DNA of 64,000 nt from Gibbula magus (lineage: Eukaryota > Mollusca > Gastropoda > Trochida > Trochidae): contig OW388301.1 in assembly GCA_936450465.1 (NCBI GenBank), forward strand, positions 17,093,523 to 17,157,522. The letters are read 5' to 3'. Shown here in pieces: positions 46,701 to 57,315 of the stretch (within the stretch, counting starts at the first letter, position 1; every line of letters starts with the position of its first letter). The notes under the pieces are model-generated. The model searched no databases. It worked only from the letters and a program-made list of their open reading frames with translations, and was not told where the DNA came from. The position numbers and the translations under genes are program-made.

Positions 46701-46795
46701 AAGGTATTTGTAATATTATATTATTTACATTAATTTATACAATTCAGCTGTAACAGTATGGACATATTCAAAATCATTAATTATTTCTTAAGGTA
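43766..46795. repeat. Diverged ~187-bp satellite with paired GTAACAGTATGGACA motifs
   Basis: The motif GTAACAGTATGGACA recurs near 43825, 43995, 44193, 45420, 45610, 45795, 45985, 46172, 46365, 46543 and 46748. In the later units it is often doubled with a ~10-bp spacer (RATARAAGG). Two alternating unit types (one with AACTATMAATGCGTTTG, one with GATAGTTTCTATAG and CTTTATGTATT) give a ~375-bp higher-order period. Two inverted motifs sit at 43768-43795. The array is interrupted by the element at 44263-45376. Confidence 0.75.
44263..45376. mobile_element. 1.1-kb tandem-repeat element with terminal hairpins
   Basis: The left end has a hairpin (TATCCCCCGC ... GCGGGGGATA), then TCCGTCCGTACGTACGTACG. 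About five ~165-180-bp units follow, each with GTTGTCAGCGGGATATCTCA, AAGAACCATTCACCGGAATT, TGATTAGATTTTGGTGACCT, TCAAGGTCACAGCGGAACTT and TTCGACATGTTAATGTACAT. The right end has CGGCGGGGGATCATGTCACC with a GTCAC/GTGAC stem. The plan matches the repeat insert at 30450-32493. It is non-coding. Confidence 0.7.
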
Positions 46796-48091
46796 CGAGG
46801 GGCGTTCAATAAGTGTTGCAAGCGGGGCATTGGTGTTTACATAAACAGTGTCAGCTTATAGCAGGTGTTACTATAGTCAAAACATAACATTGACACATGT
46901 CAAAACAATTTCTAGACATAACAATTATTTAGATATAATAGCTGCGCTGACCTAGGGGTCCCCATAATCATGGATTCTCTCAAACATGAACAACGCGCTG
47001 TGATCAAGTTCCTTACTAAAGAGGGATGCAAAGCTACAGAAATACATAATCGTATGTGTAATGTGATGGGTAAGGATGCTCCTAACTTTTCAACAGTTTG
47101 TCGCTGGTCTCTTCAGTTCAAGCGGGACAGGGAGTCCTTAGACGATGACCCACGGTCAGGCAGGCCATCTGAAGTCACCCGACCGGAAGTTATTGCCGCT
47201 ATCGAAAGACGAATTTTAGCTGACCGCCGTGTTAAAGTTTCTTAACTGTCTTTGGAATTCCAGATATCAGTTGGAAGTGTTGAAAAAATAGTTCATGACC
47301 ATCTTGGTATGTCCAAGGTATCTGCAAGATGGGTACCCAGAAACCTCACAGCACAAGATCGCCAGAAAAGAACCGAAAGTTGCATGGAGCTCCTGGATCG
47401 GTTTAATGCGGATGAAGCCAGGTTATTGTCTCGTCTGGTGACAGGTGACGAAACCTGGATCCACCACTGGGACCCGGAAACTAAACTGGAATCCAAGCAA
47501 TGGAAGCACCCGAGTTCACCGCCTCCCCTGAAGTTTCGCACTCAACCATCAGCTGGCAAGGTTATGGCGACAATCTTTTGGGATGCAAAAGGCATATTAT
47601 TAATTGATTACTTGCCAACCAAAACTACAATGAATGGTCAATATTATGCCAACCTAATGCAAGAATTGCGAAAGACAATTCGACAGAAACGCCGTGGAAT
47701 GTTGACACGTGGTGTTCTGATTTTGCATGACAACGCTCCAGTCCACAAGTCAAGAGTTGCACAGGCCGCTATACGTGATTGTGGATTCGAACAGCTTAAC
47801 CACCCACCCTACAGCCCAGACCTAGCCCCCAGTGACTACTTCCTGTTCAGAAACCTGAAATCCGCCCTACGTGGAAGGCACTTCCGGGATGACGAAGACG
47901 TCAAAGCTGCCACAGAGGCGTGGTTAGGGGGGCAAACGGAAGACTTCTACAAAAGCGGCATTAAAAGTCTTAAATTGAAATGGAATAAGTGTATTGAGGT
48001 GAAGGGTAACTATATTGAAAAATAAAAGTAAAACATTGACTACGCAAGTTGGTTTTATATTGAAGTCGCAACACTTATTGAACGCCCCTCG
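46796..48091. mobile_element. mariner-type transposon, nearly intact
   Basis: A 1296-bp element with inverted ends CGAGGGGCGTTCAATAAGTG and TTGC (essentially perfect for the first ~24 bp), flanked by TA at 46794-46795 and 48092-48093. It is inserted in the ~187-bp satellite. Confidence 0.95.
46970..48025 (+). pseudogene. mariner transposase with one nonsense codon
   Basis: ATG at 46970 opens a 351-codon frame, broken only by TAA at 47243-47245 (VKVS*LSLEF, where Glu would need a single base change). The N-terminal paired-like HTH pair (KHEQRAVIKFLTKEGCKATE; STVCRWSLQFKRDRESLDDD; PRSGRPSEVTRP) precedes the catalytic domain. Catalytic Asp residues lie in LVTGDETWIHHW, ILHDNAPVHKS and HPPYSPDLAPSDYFLFRNLK. 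Spacing between the second and third is 34 residues (DD34D), diagnostic for mariner. Length is normal. The sole stop and excellent ends indicate a recent copy, though as written it encodes only a 91-residue N-terminal fragment and a separate catalytic open frame. Confidence 0.93.
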
Positions 48092-49672
48092 TAGATAAAT
48101 AAAATGTTTCTTTCAATTATGCTGCTCATTATAGCATATCAGTTTACTCGTACTTTTCATTGAAACAGTATTGACAGTATTTGAACATTCAGAATTAACC
48201 TTGTACCAGACAATCAAATGGATTATTTTATTTGTAACTAATTACGAAATCATTTAAGACATTCTACCAATACAGTTTTTTTCAGGAATCATTGTCTTTG
48301 TGAATGATGGCTTTGAGTGCAGCAAAAAAACAAAGCAAGTACAGACAAAGGCGTGATCAAGATTCGGAGAGGTGATGTGCATACTTGTTGAAATAGAAAC
48401 AAAACAATGACAAAAAAAAGAAAAGTAGGGAAATTAAAATCTATAAAAGATCCTACAACGAGGGATCAAAGGGCTCAGAGAAAAATAGAGCCATGGGGTC
48501 TGTAGCTCATCGGGATTTGTATTGTTTGCAAAACCGAAATATATTGTTTTCAGCTAGCTCTAGAGCTTCTACAAATTAGAATCCCCATTGTCTAAAGAGT
48601 CTATACACAACATTTCAGCTCTCTAGACCTTTTGGAACTGGAGAAGAAGATGAAAATAGGTTTTTAAGGTTGTGACCCCTGTACCCTTATTTGGGATAAC
48701 GGGGTAACACAAATCTACAATTTAGAATCCCCATTGGCCAAGGAGTCTGCACACAACTTTTCAGCTGTCTAGACCTCTTGGAACAGGAGAAGAACATTAC
48801 AATGTATCAAAACTCATGTTTAACCATGGTCAGAAAACAGGGGAATCTTCAAAAGTTAAAATACCATGCCTAAAACATGACATAACATTATTAAGGTTCA
48901 TTTGCATATTAGCAAACAAGTGAAAATGTCAAAGTAACGTAACTACAATAATATTGAACTTGTGTTGACAGGAGTTCCCTTCACATTGTGAATGAAACAA
49001 ACGTTTGTGGAGCAGCTGTAGAAAAATACTGGCTTCAAACCTGGTGTTATTGTGGTTAAGAGCATTTCCTATGTTCTATTCGCACACTGCATCAATAGAT
49101 GCAGGAATTCAGGTAGCTAACTTTTTTAACATTTATTTTGCTAATTGCTGTTACTGTCTTAACACAAAGTGCTATTTTCGGTACTTGTTGTAACATGGGG
49201 TATCAATTAAGATGTGAATTTGTTTTAGGTTTCCTCTGTTTCTTTTTTGTTCTATGTTAGACCTTGATAAATGTTTTTGGTTATAAGATTATTAAAGTGT
49301 TTTAAAAATAAAATAATACATCCAGGATCACATATCCCATTAAATGTGATATCTTTCTACAACAATATATATTTTCCCAATTTTGTTGGTGATAACAGTA
49401 AGGACAATTATCACGCAGTAACATTATAACATTATAAAACCTTCTATTTATGAAAAATAATGTAAGGTTAAGCTTGCATTTTTGGCGTTTATTATCTTGA
49501 GTTAATGTATATTCACAATCAATTAATAAATCATCATTACCCCTAATTTTGCTATCTGTTTTTCATCTTGCCAAATTTACACTCTTTGTGAAAATGACTC
49601 TTTAACTACAAGAGGGAATACTTTCAAATGTAAATACCATAACACGTTCAGACAACTCAAGATAAACTGGCG
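48092..49672. other. Satellite flank, small duplication, possible short exon
   Basis: Outlying satellite motifs at 48163 and 49391. At 48308-48378 an ATG frame MALSAAKKQSKYRQRRDQDS followed by a GT donor-like site resembles basic 'KQRRYRERR' starts of uncharacterised invertebrate proteins; this is weak. A duplicated ~90-bp block at about 48575-48660 and 48717-48800 shares TTAGAATCCCCATTG and CAGCTNTCTAGACC. Confidence 0.4.
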
Positions 49673-50233
49673 AGCAAAAGAAAGTATAACAATCACTTGT
49701 TTTCGATTAATTCAAACATTTAAAGAAACGATATGCATTTGATTATGGCACGATACAATAACACCTTTCGGCAGTAGTTTAAATGACTTCAATTGGTGAC
49801 TGTTTTATTTCTTAACTAAAATATCATTATTTAAAGTAGACAGGGGTAAGAAATGAAAATTACACCAACACGACCCCTACACCATGTTCAAAATGTTGTA
49901 AATGTGTGCAGGACGAAGCACATTTATTGATTTTCACACCCAGTATGTGTTATATGTCGATGAACAGTTGTGTTTTGTCAAAATTACTTTGGGGGAATTT
50001 ACAATTTTTATTTTAAAAAACTCAAACCGCGCAGAGGTATTCTTTGACTGATTAAATGTTTTGGACTAATTCACAAACTAGTCCGTTTTTTAATACCACG
50101 TTAAAAACTCGAGATAATTGACTTTGAAAATTATACATATGATAAATATAACTAATCCAAATACTTTCCTTTGTCAGTCAGTGTATATGTAATTGAAAAT
50201 CATACCAACTTTAAGGTGTATACTTTCTTTTGT
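49673..50233. mobile_element. MITE family copy 2
   Basis: Same family as 11051-11556. Ends are GCAAAAGAAAGTATAAC and the complement of a related string (TATACTTTCTTTTG). Interior matches include ATGCATTTGATTATGG, ACAATAACAC, AATGTTGTAAATGTGTG and ATGTCGATGAACAGTTGTGT. Confidence 0.75.
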
Positions 50234-50387
50234 TAGTTTAAAATGTGTGTCGATATGAGGGAACATCTCAAAGGTATTAGAACCAGAAAAATATATATCA
50301 GTCCTGAGAAATAGTTTGTAAGAAAGTTATATATCAAATACAGACTTGGTTTGCTTATAATTATGATAACCTATGGAAGGTACGTCT

Positions 50388-50795
50388 CTCTTGAAAGTAT
50401 ACAAAGAATTGTCCATTATGTAATAATGCTATAGAAGACGAAATACATTTTACATTTGATTTTCCATATTAAACTGAAATAAGAATTAAATACATACCAG
50501 AAAGTTGTCTATCAAAGACTAGTGTGATAGAATATATCTCTATTTTGTCATCAAATAATAAGTTATATTGAAATTATCTCTGTTTATTAAACATGGCTTG
50601 GAACTAAGACGCAATTTATTAAATGGAAATTAGAGACTTATGGTTGTTTGTTCATTTGTATCTGGCATACTGTCGAATGATTGTTAATGAATGTTAATTT
50701 ATACAAATTTCATTGTGACAAATTTCATTTGTGTATTGTATACATAACATTGTATATGGGCCAGAGGCCTTAAGTACATATAAGTATTTTACTCT
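50388..50795 (+). pseudogene. LINE 3' fragment, same family as 28842-38640
   Basis: Short frames read RICPLCNNAIEDEIHFTF then YISILSSNN, matching RICPLCKSAIEDEIHFAF and SILSS of the split LINE. The 3' UTR shares TATATGGGCCAGAGGCCT. It is 5' truncated with stops. Confidence 0.72.
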
Positions 50796-51074
50796 TAGAA
50801 AGACTTCTAAGCACATGATGTTTCTATTTTGAGACGATCCTTTCAGTCAGAAACTAAATTCTACCACACAGTAAACCTGACCTTTTGTGACACATGTGAA
50901 TTGCAGACATTATTAGAATTGTGAATTGTTAGACAAGACCCCAATCATTCCTACACACGACCTTCTGATACTGGTTTCATAAACGTTTAGGGAATTACAT
51001 TAGTTTATATCAAGCCCTGCAAAGTTTTGAATTAAATAAGGGTTAACATTGCATCAGCATCCTGTCAGGTTTGT

Positions 51075-51270
51075 GCTCAGTTTGCCTGATGGCTATTTTA
51101 ATGTCAGATGTTAATGACTGCGTTATAGCTATTTTGACGTCAGATGTCAATGACTGCGTTATAGCTTTTTTGATGTCAGATGTTAATTATTACGTTATAC
51201 TTATTTTTACATCAGACTTCAATAACTGTTTTGGTTATTTTGAAAGCAGATGTTTATGCTATAACAACTG
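51075..51270. repeat. Minisatellite in sushi gene B intron (~45-bp unit)
   Basis: Four units, each ATGTCAGATGTTAATGACTG then CGTTATAGCTATTTT. It lies on the same side of the sushi exon and at a similar distance as the related minisatellite of gene A (16625-16800), so it was likely duplicated along with the gene. Confidence 0.75.
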
Positions 51271-51435
51271 CTGTGATGAACACTCATTATATTTATAGTC
51301 CAGTGGTCAGAGCGACCTTACAACAGGTCACGTGCATGATATTGTAAGGTTGTAATGACAGTGTGACACTAGAACAGCTGAAATTTATGTTGGGAGTGTA
51401 TGAAACATATATAATTAAAAACCATCCAGTAGTAC

Positions 51436-51627
51436 CCGAGCATGTTGGTATCCTATGGTTGTTCCATCGACCAGTCGCCTTATCACAAAGGAATGACGTA
51501 GTCATGAAGCTGGCTGGAGCGACGTCATGAGTCGGGTTGCACGTGACGTCACACGTCTTACCTTTGCTCCACTCCTTGCAGCTCATGTAGCCATACATCG
51601 GTGCAGGGAGATCGGTGCAGTTGTGAG
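51436..51627 (-). CDS. Sushi gene B, exon 2 (CCP/sushi domain)
   Basis: A 192-nt exon, phase 1-1, between acceptor GACAG and donor GTACTA. It encodes HNCTDLPAPMYGYMSC, KTCDVTC, FLCDKATGRW and RIPTCS: a sushi module with six Cys. Compared with gene A it differs at only about eight residues (such as INGN to MYGY, IPTHDI to NPTHDV, SDRIPK to NHRIPT), and the reading frame is intact, suggesting constraint or recent duplication. It joins in phase to the signal peptide at 53121-53187. No counterpart of gene A exon 3 was found to its left. Confidence 0.83.
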
Positions 51628-52289
51628 CTGTCAAACAGATTACAGCTTTTGTTGAGATTTGTTATATTAATAATAATAAAGCTTAAGGAAGAATAGTTTG
51701 CTAATGAATGCAAATGGATGCCTACACGTGCACTTTATAAAATGGCACTTTCTGCATTGTCCAATCTACATTTATGAAAGAGAAACGCCTCTCCATAAGA
51801 GAAACACTATCACTATCAACTTTAAAACTATAAACAGATACATCTTTTCAACGTAAAAACTTCTTACCAATTGAGAGAGTTGCATTGCAATGCAATACAA
51901 TGCAACGAGAAACATTTAAGTAAAGCATTTAACCGTTGATGATAATCAAGTTATCCCTCTCACATCAAACTAACTAATTTATTTAATTGATTATTTTGGT
52001 GTTGAATTCGGGTTAGAATAAAGGAGTGCACGATTTGGGGAAATTTATCTGATGTGAAAATGTAATGAACTTGTATCAAGATTTGGGTGAAATGTTTCAA
52101 AATCAATTTGTTGCTGCCAGTGGTCGCAAATATCTCCGAAACTCATATGCTAATATAAGTCAAATAAGTGAAACTTTTAAATACAAAATAAGAGGGACAG
52201 TATCAGATTATAATACCTCATATCTCACCTTATTCATCAAAAGGACCAGAATCATCCAACCATATAATTTAAATATAAACATTTACCAA

Positions 52290-52960
52290 AACATTTTTTA
52301 AAGTTCTCAAAACTCAAGGTTAATTTATTATCAGTTAATTTCCAAAAAATGAAAAACTTAAAAGTTGTACTAAATGGGAAATGCTCTTCAATGACACTGA
52401 ATTCAACTGGCCCAATGTCTTTTATGTTTATAGAAATGATCTTAATTATGTTAAACTGCTTGATTTCCAATACAGATTCTTGTATACAGTCATTTACACT
52501 ATAAAAGTCTTATTGAAAATGAATCTGATTAACAATGATTTATACGGTTTATAGTAATTTATCTGAGAGCATCTGTCATTTTTATTGGAACCAAACAATT
52601 TTCGAATGATTTGGAACTTTAGATGAATACATATTTATTTTCCAAAGTAAAAATTACAAAATATTCAACTTGATTTGGAACAATACATAAAAATGTATTA
52701 ATCAACCAAATCATAATATCTGCCAAAAAACATCTATTTGTGTAATATTAAAAATTCAATTCCAAAATTCAGTAACTATGAACTGGTGTTAAAAGAAATA
52801 TATTTTGTAGAAAAAATCATTAAATAAATGGAAAAATTATTTCAAAAATGGAATTCACTCATCCCAATTTTCAGCAAGTGAAGATTTCAACTGAGTAATA
52901 CTATGTAATCACCTTCCTTGTGTATTACTGTATGCTTGTAATGTTTGACTACGTACTTGT
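52290..52960 (+). pseudogene. LINE C-terminal remnant in sushi gene B intron
   Basis: Frames read KWEMLFNDTEFNWPNVFYVY, KLLDFQYRFLYTVI, NLINNDLY and SICHFYWNQ, followed by the IIxAK-like region. The pattern matches the LINE tail at 21990-22745 (KWESMFEDTDSEW, KLLDFQ). Many stops. It lies antisense between exons 1 and 2 of gene B. Confidence 0.65.
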
Positions 52961-53120
52961 GGGAACGAATAACAATACTTGAAAAAAAAGATGAAAGATG
53001 AACTTGTAAATGACGTTAAACCTTAAATCATAATCATGATCAACATGAGCATCACTATCAACGACTCCCATATGTGCAAATAAACCACCTTTCAAGAATG
53101 GAATAACAGGATAACTATAC

Positions 53121-53187
53121 CTGCACTGAAAGGTATCCACATCCAGGTTATCCAAAAGTAAATTATCAGGTGGAAATGGTGAGACAT
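53121..53187 (-). CDS. Sushi gene B, exon 1 (signal peptide)
   Basis: ATG at 53185-53187 with 22 codons plus one base before donor G|GTATAG. The peptide starts MSHHFHLIIYFWITWMWIPF and ends SA. It is a hydrophobic secretion signal of the same length and phase as copies A and C. An overlapping alternative frame is not conserved. Confidence 0.78.
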
Positions 53188-53375
53188 TTCGAAGGCACAA
53201 TAAACATAACTTGACTATCTTCTATATATGCACCATGTGTTGAAATGAGTTCCCAATGAAAACATTAAACGAAAGTTCCGCGAATGGCATTAGAACATTG
53301 TGTATGATCTTTGGTGTTAATGTCATCATGTAAAACAATAATGTCAAATTGTAATTATTTATGAAGATATTAAAA
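53188..53375 (-). promoter_or_regulatory. Conserved 5' UTR/promoter of the sushi family, copy B
   Basis: Matches the upstream regions of copies A and C: TTTGACATTATTGTTTTACA at the distal end, AGAAGATAGTCAAG and GTTTATTG near the ATG. TATATA occurs at 53224-53229, about 40 bp upstream of the ATG, in this copy only. Confidence 0.5.
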
Positions 53376-53748
53376 TGGAAAGTTTCATCCAGATGGTTCA
53401 TCACATTTACGTGCAATATCTTTCGAAAGGGATGTGGAAGAGGGTTAGCAGATATAAATCAATTTAATATTAATTAGTCAATTTCTAAAGCGCTAAACTC
53501 CATGCTGGGGGACTGCTCATAGTGCATACATAATTATAATCTAAAAAGAGTTATTATAAGATGTTTGAAAGGGGTGGGTTTTTAAATGAGACTTGAACAG
53601 AGTCAATATTGGGTATGTTCGTAGATAATCCACAGCTTAGCTGAAGGAAGGGAAACCGATTTCAGCTGCTAACGGAGAACGTTCAGTAGATTTCTGTGGC
53701 TGTCTGCAGGGAGGTTACAATTACGGCTGGATGGAGTAGGATGGTAAA

Positions 53749-55631
53749 CTACGGAAGCATCCAAGTGCCACAGTGAGAATTGTTTTACTATCACCTAATT
53801 AGGAGATACTAACTCCTAATTAGGACTAAGTTAACGCCTAATTAGGAAATAAGTAAGTCCTAATTAGGAGTAAGTATCTCCTAATTAGGAGTTAGCATCT
53901 CCTAATTAGGTGATACTAACTCCTAATTAGGAGATGCTTACACCTAATTAGGAGATACTAACTCCTAATTAGGACTTTGTTATCGCCTAATTAGGAAATA
54001 ACTGAGTCCTAATTAGGACATAAGTAACCCCTAATTAGGAGTTTGTATCTCCTAATTAGGAGTTAGTATCTCCTAAATAGGAGTTAGTATCTCCTAATTA
54101 GGAGTTAGTTATTTCCTAATTAGGACTTAGTTATTTCCTAATTAGGACTTAGTTATGTCCTTATTAGGAGATAACTAAGTCCAAATTAGGAGAAACTAAC
54201 TCCTAATTAGGAGATACTAACTCCTAATTAGGACTTAGTTATCGCCTAATTAGGCCATAACTGAGTCCTAATTAGGAAATAATTAAGTCCTAATTAGGAG
54301 TTAGTATCTCCTAATTAGGAGTTAGCATCTCCTAATTAGGTGATACTAACTCCTAATTAGGAGATGCTTACTCCTAATTAGGAGATACTAACTCCTTATT
54401 AGGACTTTGTTATCGCCTAATTAGGAAATAACTGAGTCCTAATTAGGAAATAAGTAAGTCCTAATTAGGAGTTAGTATCTCCTAATTAGGAGTTAGCATC
54501 TCCTAATTAGGTGATACTAACTCCTAATTAGGAGATGCTTTCTCCTAATTAGGAGATACTAACTCCTAATTAGGACTTTGTTATGTCCTAATTAGGACTT
54601 AGTTATGTCCTTATTAGGAGATAACTAAGTCCAAATTAGGACATAAGTAACCCCTAATTAGGAGTTAGTATCTCCTAATTAGGAGTTAGTATCTCCTAAA
54701 TAGGAGTTAGTATCTCCTAATTAGGAGTTAGTTATTTCCTAATTAGGACTTAGTTATGTCCTAATTAGGACTTAGTTATGTCCTTATTAGGAGATAACTA
54801 AGTCCAAATTAGGAGAAACTAACTCCTAATTAGGAGATACTAACTCCTAATTAGGACTTAGTTATCGCCTAATTAGGCCATAACTGAGTCCTAATTAGGA
54901 AATAATTAAGTCCTAATTAGGAGTTAGTATCTCCTAATTAGGAGTTAGCATCTCCTAATTAGGTGATACTAACTCCTAATTAGGAGATGCTTACTCCTAA
55001 TTAGGAGATACTAACTCCTAATTAGGACTTAGTTATCGCCTAATTAGGAAATAACTGAGTCCTAATTAGGAAATAAGTAAGTCCTAATAAGGAGTTAGTA
55101 TCTCCTAATTAGGAGTTAGCATCTCCTAATTAGGTGATACTAACTCCTAATTAGGAGATGCTTACTCCTAATTAGGAGATACTAACTCCTAATTAGGACT
55201 TTGTTATGTCCTAATTAGGACTAAGTTATGTCCTAATTAGGCGATAACTAAGTCCTAATTAGGACATAAGTAACCCCTAATTAGGAGTTAGTATCTCCTA
55301 ATTAGGAGTTAGTATTTCCTAATTAGGAGTTAGTTATTTCCTAATTAGGACTTAGTTATATCCTAATTAGGACTTAGTTATGTCCTTATTAGGAGATAAC
55401 TAAGTCCTAATTAGGAGATACTAACTCCTAATTAGGAGATACTAACTCCTAATTAGGAGATACTAACTCCTAATTAGGAGATACTAACTCCTAATTAGGC
55501 GATAACTAAGTCCTAATTAGGAGATACCTAAGTCCTAATTATGAGATAACTAAGTCCTAATTAGGGAATAGTATCTCCTAATTAGGTGATAGTAAAACAT
55601 TTCTCACTGTGCCACTAGGATGCTTCCGTAG
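53749..55631. mobile_element. Inverted-repeat element filled with palindromic CCTAATTAGG array
   Basis: A 1883-bp unit. Its ends (CTACGGAAGCATCC, then CACAGTGAGAA and TGTTTTACTATCACC) are inverted copies of ~50 bp, flanked by TAAA at 53745-53748 and 55632-55635. The interior is about 85 copies of CCTAATTAGG spaced 21-22 bp, with spacers of a few types (AGATACTAACT, AGTTAGTATCT, ACTTAGTTATS, AAATAACTGAGT). A longer block containing AGTTAGCATCT then GTGATACTAACT recurs at 53890, 54311, 54491, 54942 and 55107. It is non-coding. Superfamily unknown. Confidence 0.85.
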
Positions 55632-55844
55632 TAAACAGTGAAGTCAAATTGCATCATTAAAATGATTGACTATAAACTAGTGTCAAAACAGGCGAAGAAC
55701 CAACCAATTTGAAATACGTTTTAAAGTGATTTTTTATATCGTTACTTTACTATGAAAGTCTTACCTGTTATCTTTTGATCATTCTTTAATAAACATATTG
55801 CTAGCTTCAATGTGTCAAAGTGATATTAAGCCCTAGGGTATGGA

Positions 55845-56081
55845 TTGAAAAATACGAACCCCGATATGACTGCCCTCGTAGGTAATACACATTATAACTC
55901 ATTTACAGTTTGTTGGGGGTTAGGCGGACAAATTGGGATTTTATTTGTAGAAGCATGTCATGGGGAGGAGTTATTGATTCGATTACGGTTTGTACGTGTT
56001 GAAGAGCATGTTGAAGATGTGCCATGGAAGAAGTCTTCAAAATATGTTTTACAGCACTATCGGCACTTTGCTAATGGATAA
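55845..56081 (+). other. Unassigned 78-codon open frame
   Basis: MKNTNPDMTALVGNTHYNSF onward, with a charged C-terminal half (RVEEHVEDVPWKKSS). No domain, splice context or paralogue was seen. It may be chance or a repeat fragment. Confidence 0.2.
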
Positions 56082-56223
56082 AAATGGGTATTGTGAACGT
56101 AAAAGGGTCAATAAACAAGGTTAACTAAAGTTAAAGATCTCTATTAGAATAATGATATCTCAACGTTTTAAAGGGTAATCATAATGACTCTCGTGCATTC
56201 TATAGCATCTATGATAAACTGAA

Positions 56224-57315
56224 GTACAAAAGAAAGTTTATACCACAGTTGGTTTCGAAAAAATCAATGTTTTCTAATAAATGAGATGCATTTGATTATG
56301 ACACCATACAATAACACTTTTCAGCAGCAGTTTTAATTGATTACATTGGTAACTGGTAAATTTCAGTTAGAATATATTTGTTTAATATTGACAGGCGCAA
56401 GAAATCAAGTTTACACCAACATGAGGTGAAACGGTACGCTGTTCGGCACGTATTGCGGTACAACTTTTATGAAAGAAAATTATTTTTTTAGCCATGGATT
56501 AATTGTCAGTAATATTTGTACATGTGTACTAATGTGTGCGTCTGTGTTCCAAACAAATGTTGATGTTTTCGTTTGAGATGTGTACTAATATTGCATGTGT
56601 TGTCGTTGGTGTAAGAAACGTTTTGATGATACAACCTAACAATCGCTTTATCCATGTCCTGACCTACTCTCAAACCAAAAGATTATCACACCCAACAACG
56701 ATTCAATCTTGGTGTATCTTTCTTTTCCCAAACCAAGATGGAACAGACTGGAGATCTTGTTCGTCGCCATCTTTGAACGAGATCTCGGAAATCGTGTCAT
56801 TCAAACACTTTTGTTTGTCGAGAACCAAACATCATATGTATTTCTTCCGAATAATCCTTTTATTGAAAACGGCGACAGGTATCGTTAATACGTCAAAAGG
56901 AGCAGATGCTTGATAACTCATTACAAGTTTTGATTATGTATTCTGTACATACCGCCAAAATACATTGATGTACTATGTATCGAACCGAAAGAAAAACAGT
57001 GCAGCTGTGAACTATTTCCCCCTATTTATAATGTTGTAAATGTGTGCAGAATGAGGCAGATTCATTTTCACATAGAAGATGCCCTATATGTCGATGAAGA
57101 GTTGTGTTTATCCAAATGAATTTTGGAAGAATTGATAGATCTATAATTTTATTTTTTGCAAACTATTTAAAAACCAATTAGAAGTATTCCTTGACTGATG
57201 ACTAAACACTTGCACTCTTCAGTTTTAGAGTACGGCGTCGAAAACATAATATATTTGTAATTGAAAAAATAAAACATATGATAAAACCAAATTAGGTGTA
57301 AAGTTTCTTTTGTAC
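56224..57315. mobile_element. MITE family copy 3, carrying an insertion
   Basis: Outer parts match copies 1 and 2: GTACAAAAGAAAGT ends, GAGATGCATTTGATTATG, then AATGTTGTAAATGTGTG and ATGTCGATGAAGAGTTGTG. About 590 bp (roughly 56425-57017) absent from the other copies splits the internal ACCAACATGA/CCCCTA region. The insert holds a 125-codon + strand frame (56536-56913) with no recognised domain. Confidence 0.7.

Noticed and set aside
53222..53416. 64-codon minus-strand frame upstream of sushi gene B
   Set aside because: Lies in the conserved non-coding upstream region; not open in the paralogous copies.
53790..55600. CRISPR-like regular repeat array
   Set aside because: Eukaryotic context; spacers are not unique but belong to a few recurrent types, and the repeat itself is a 10-bp palindrome.
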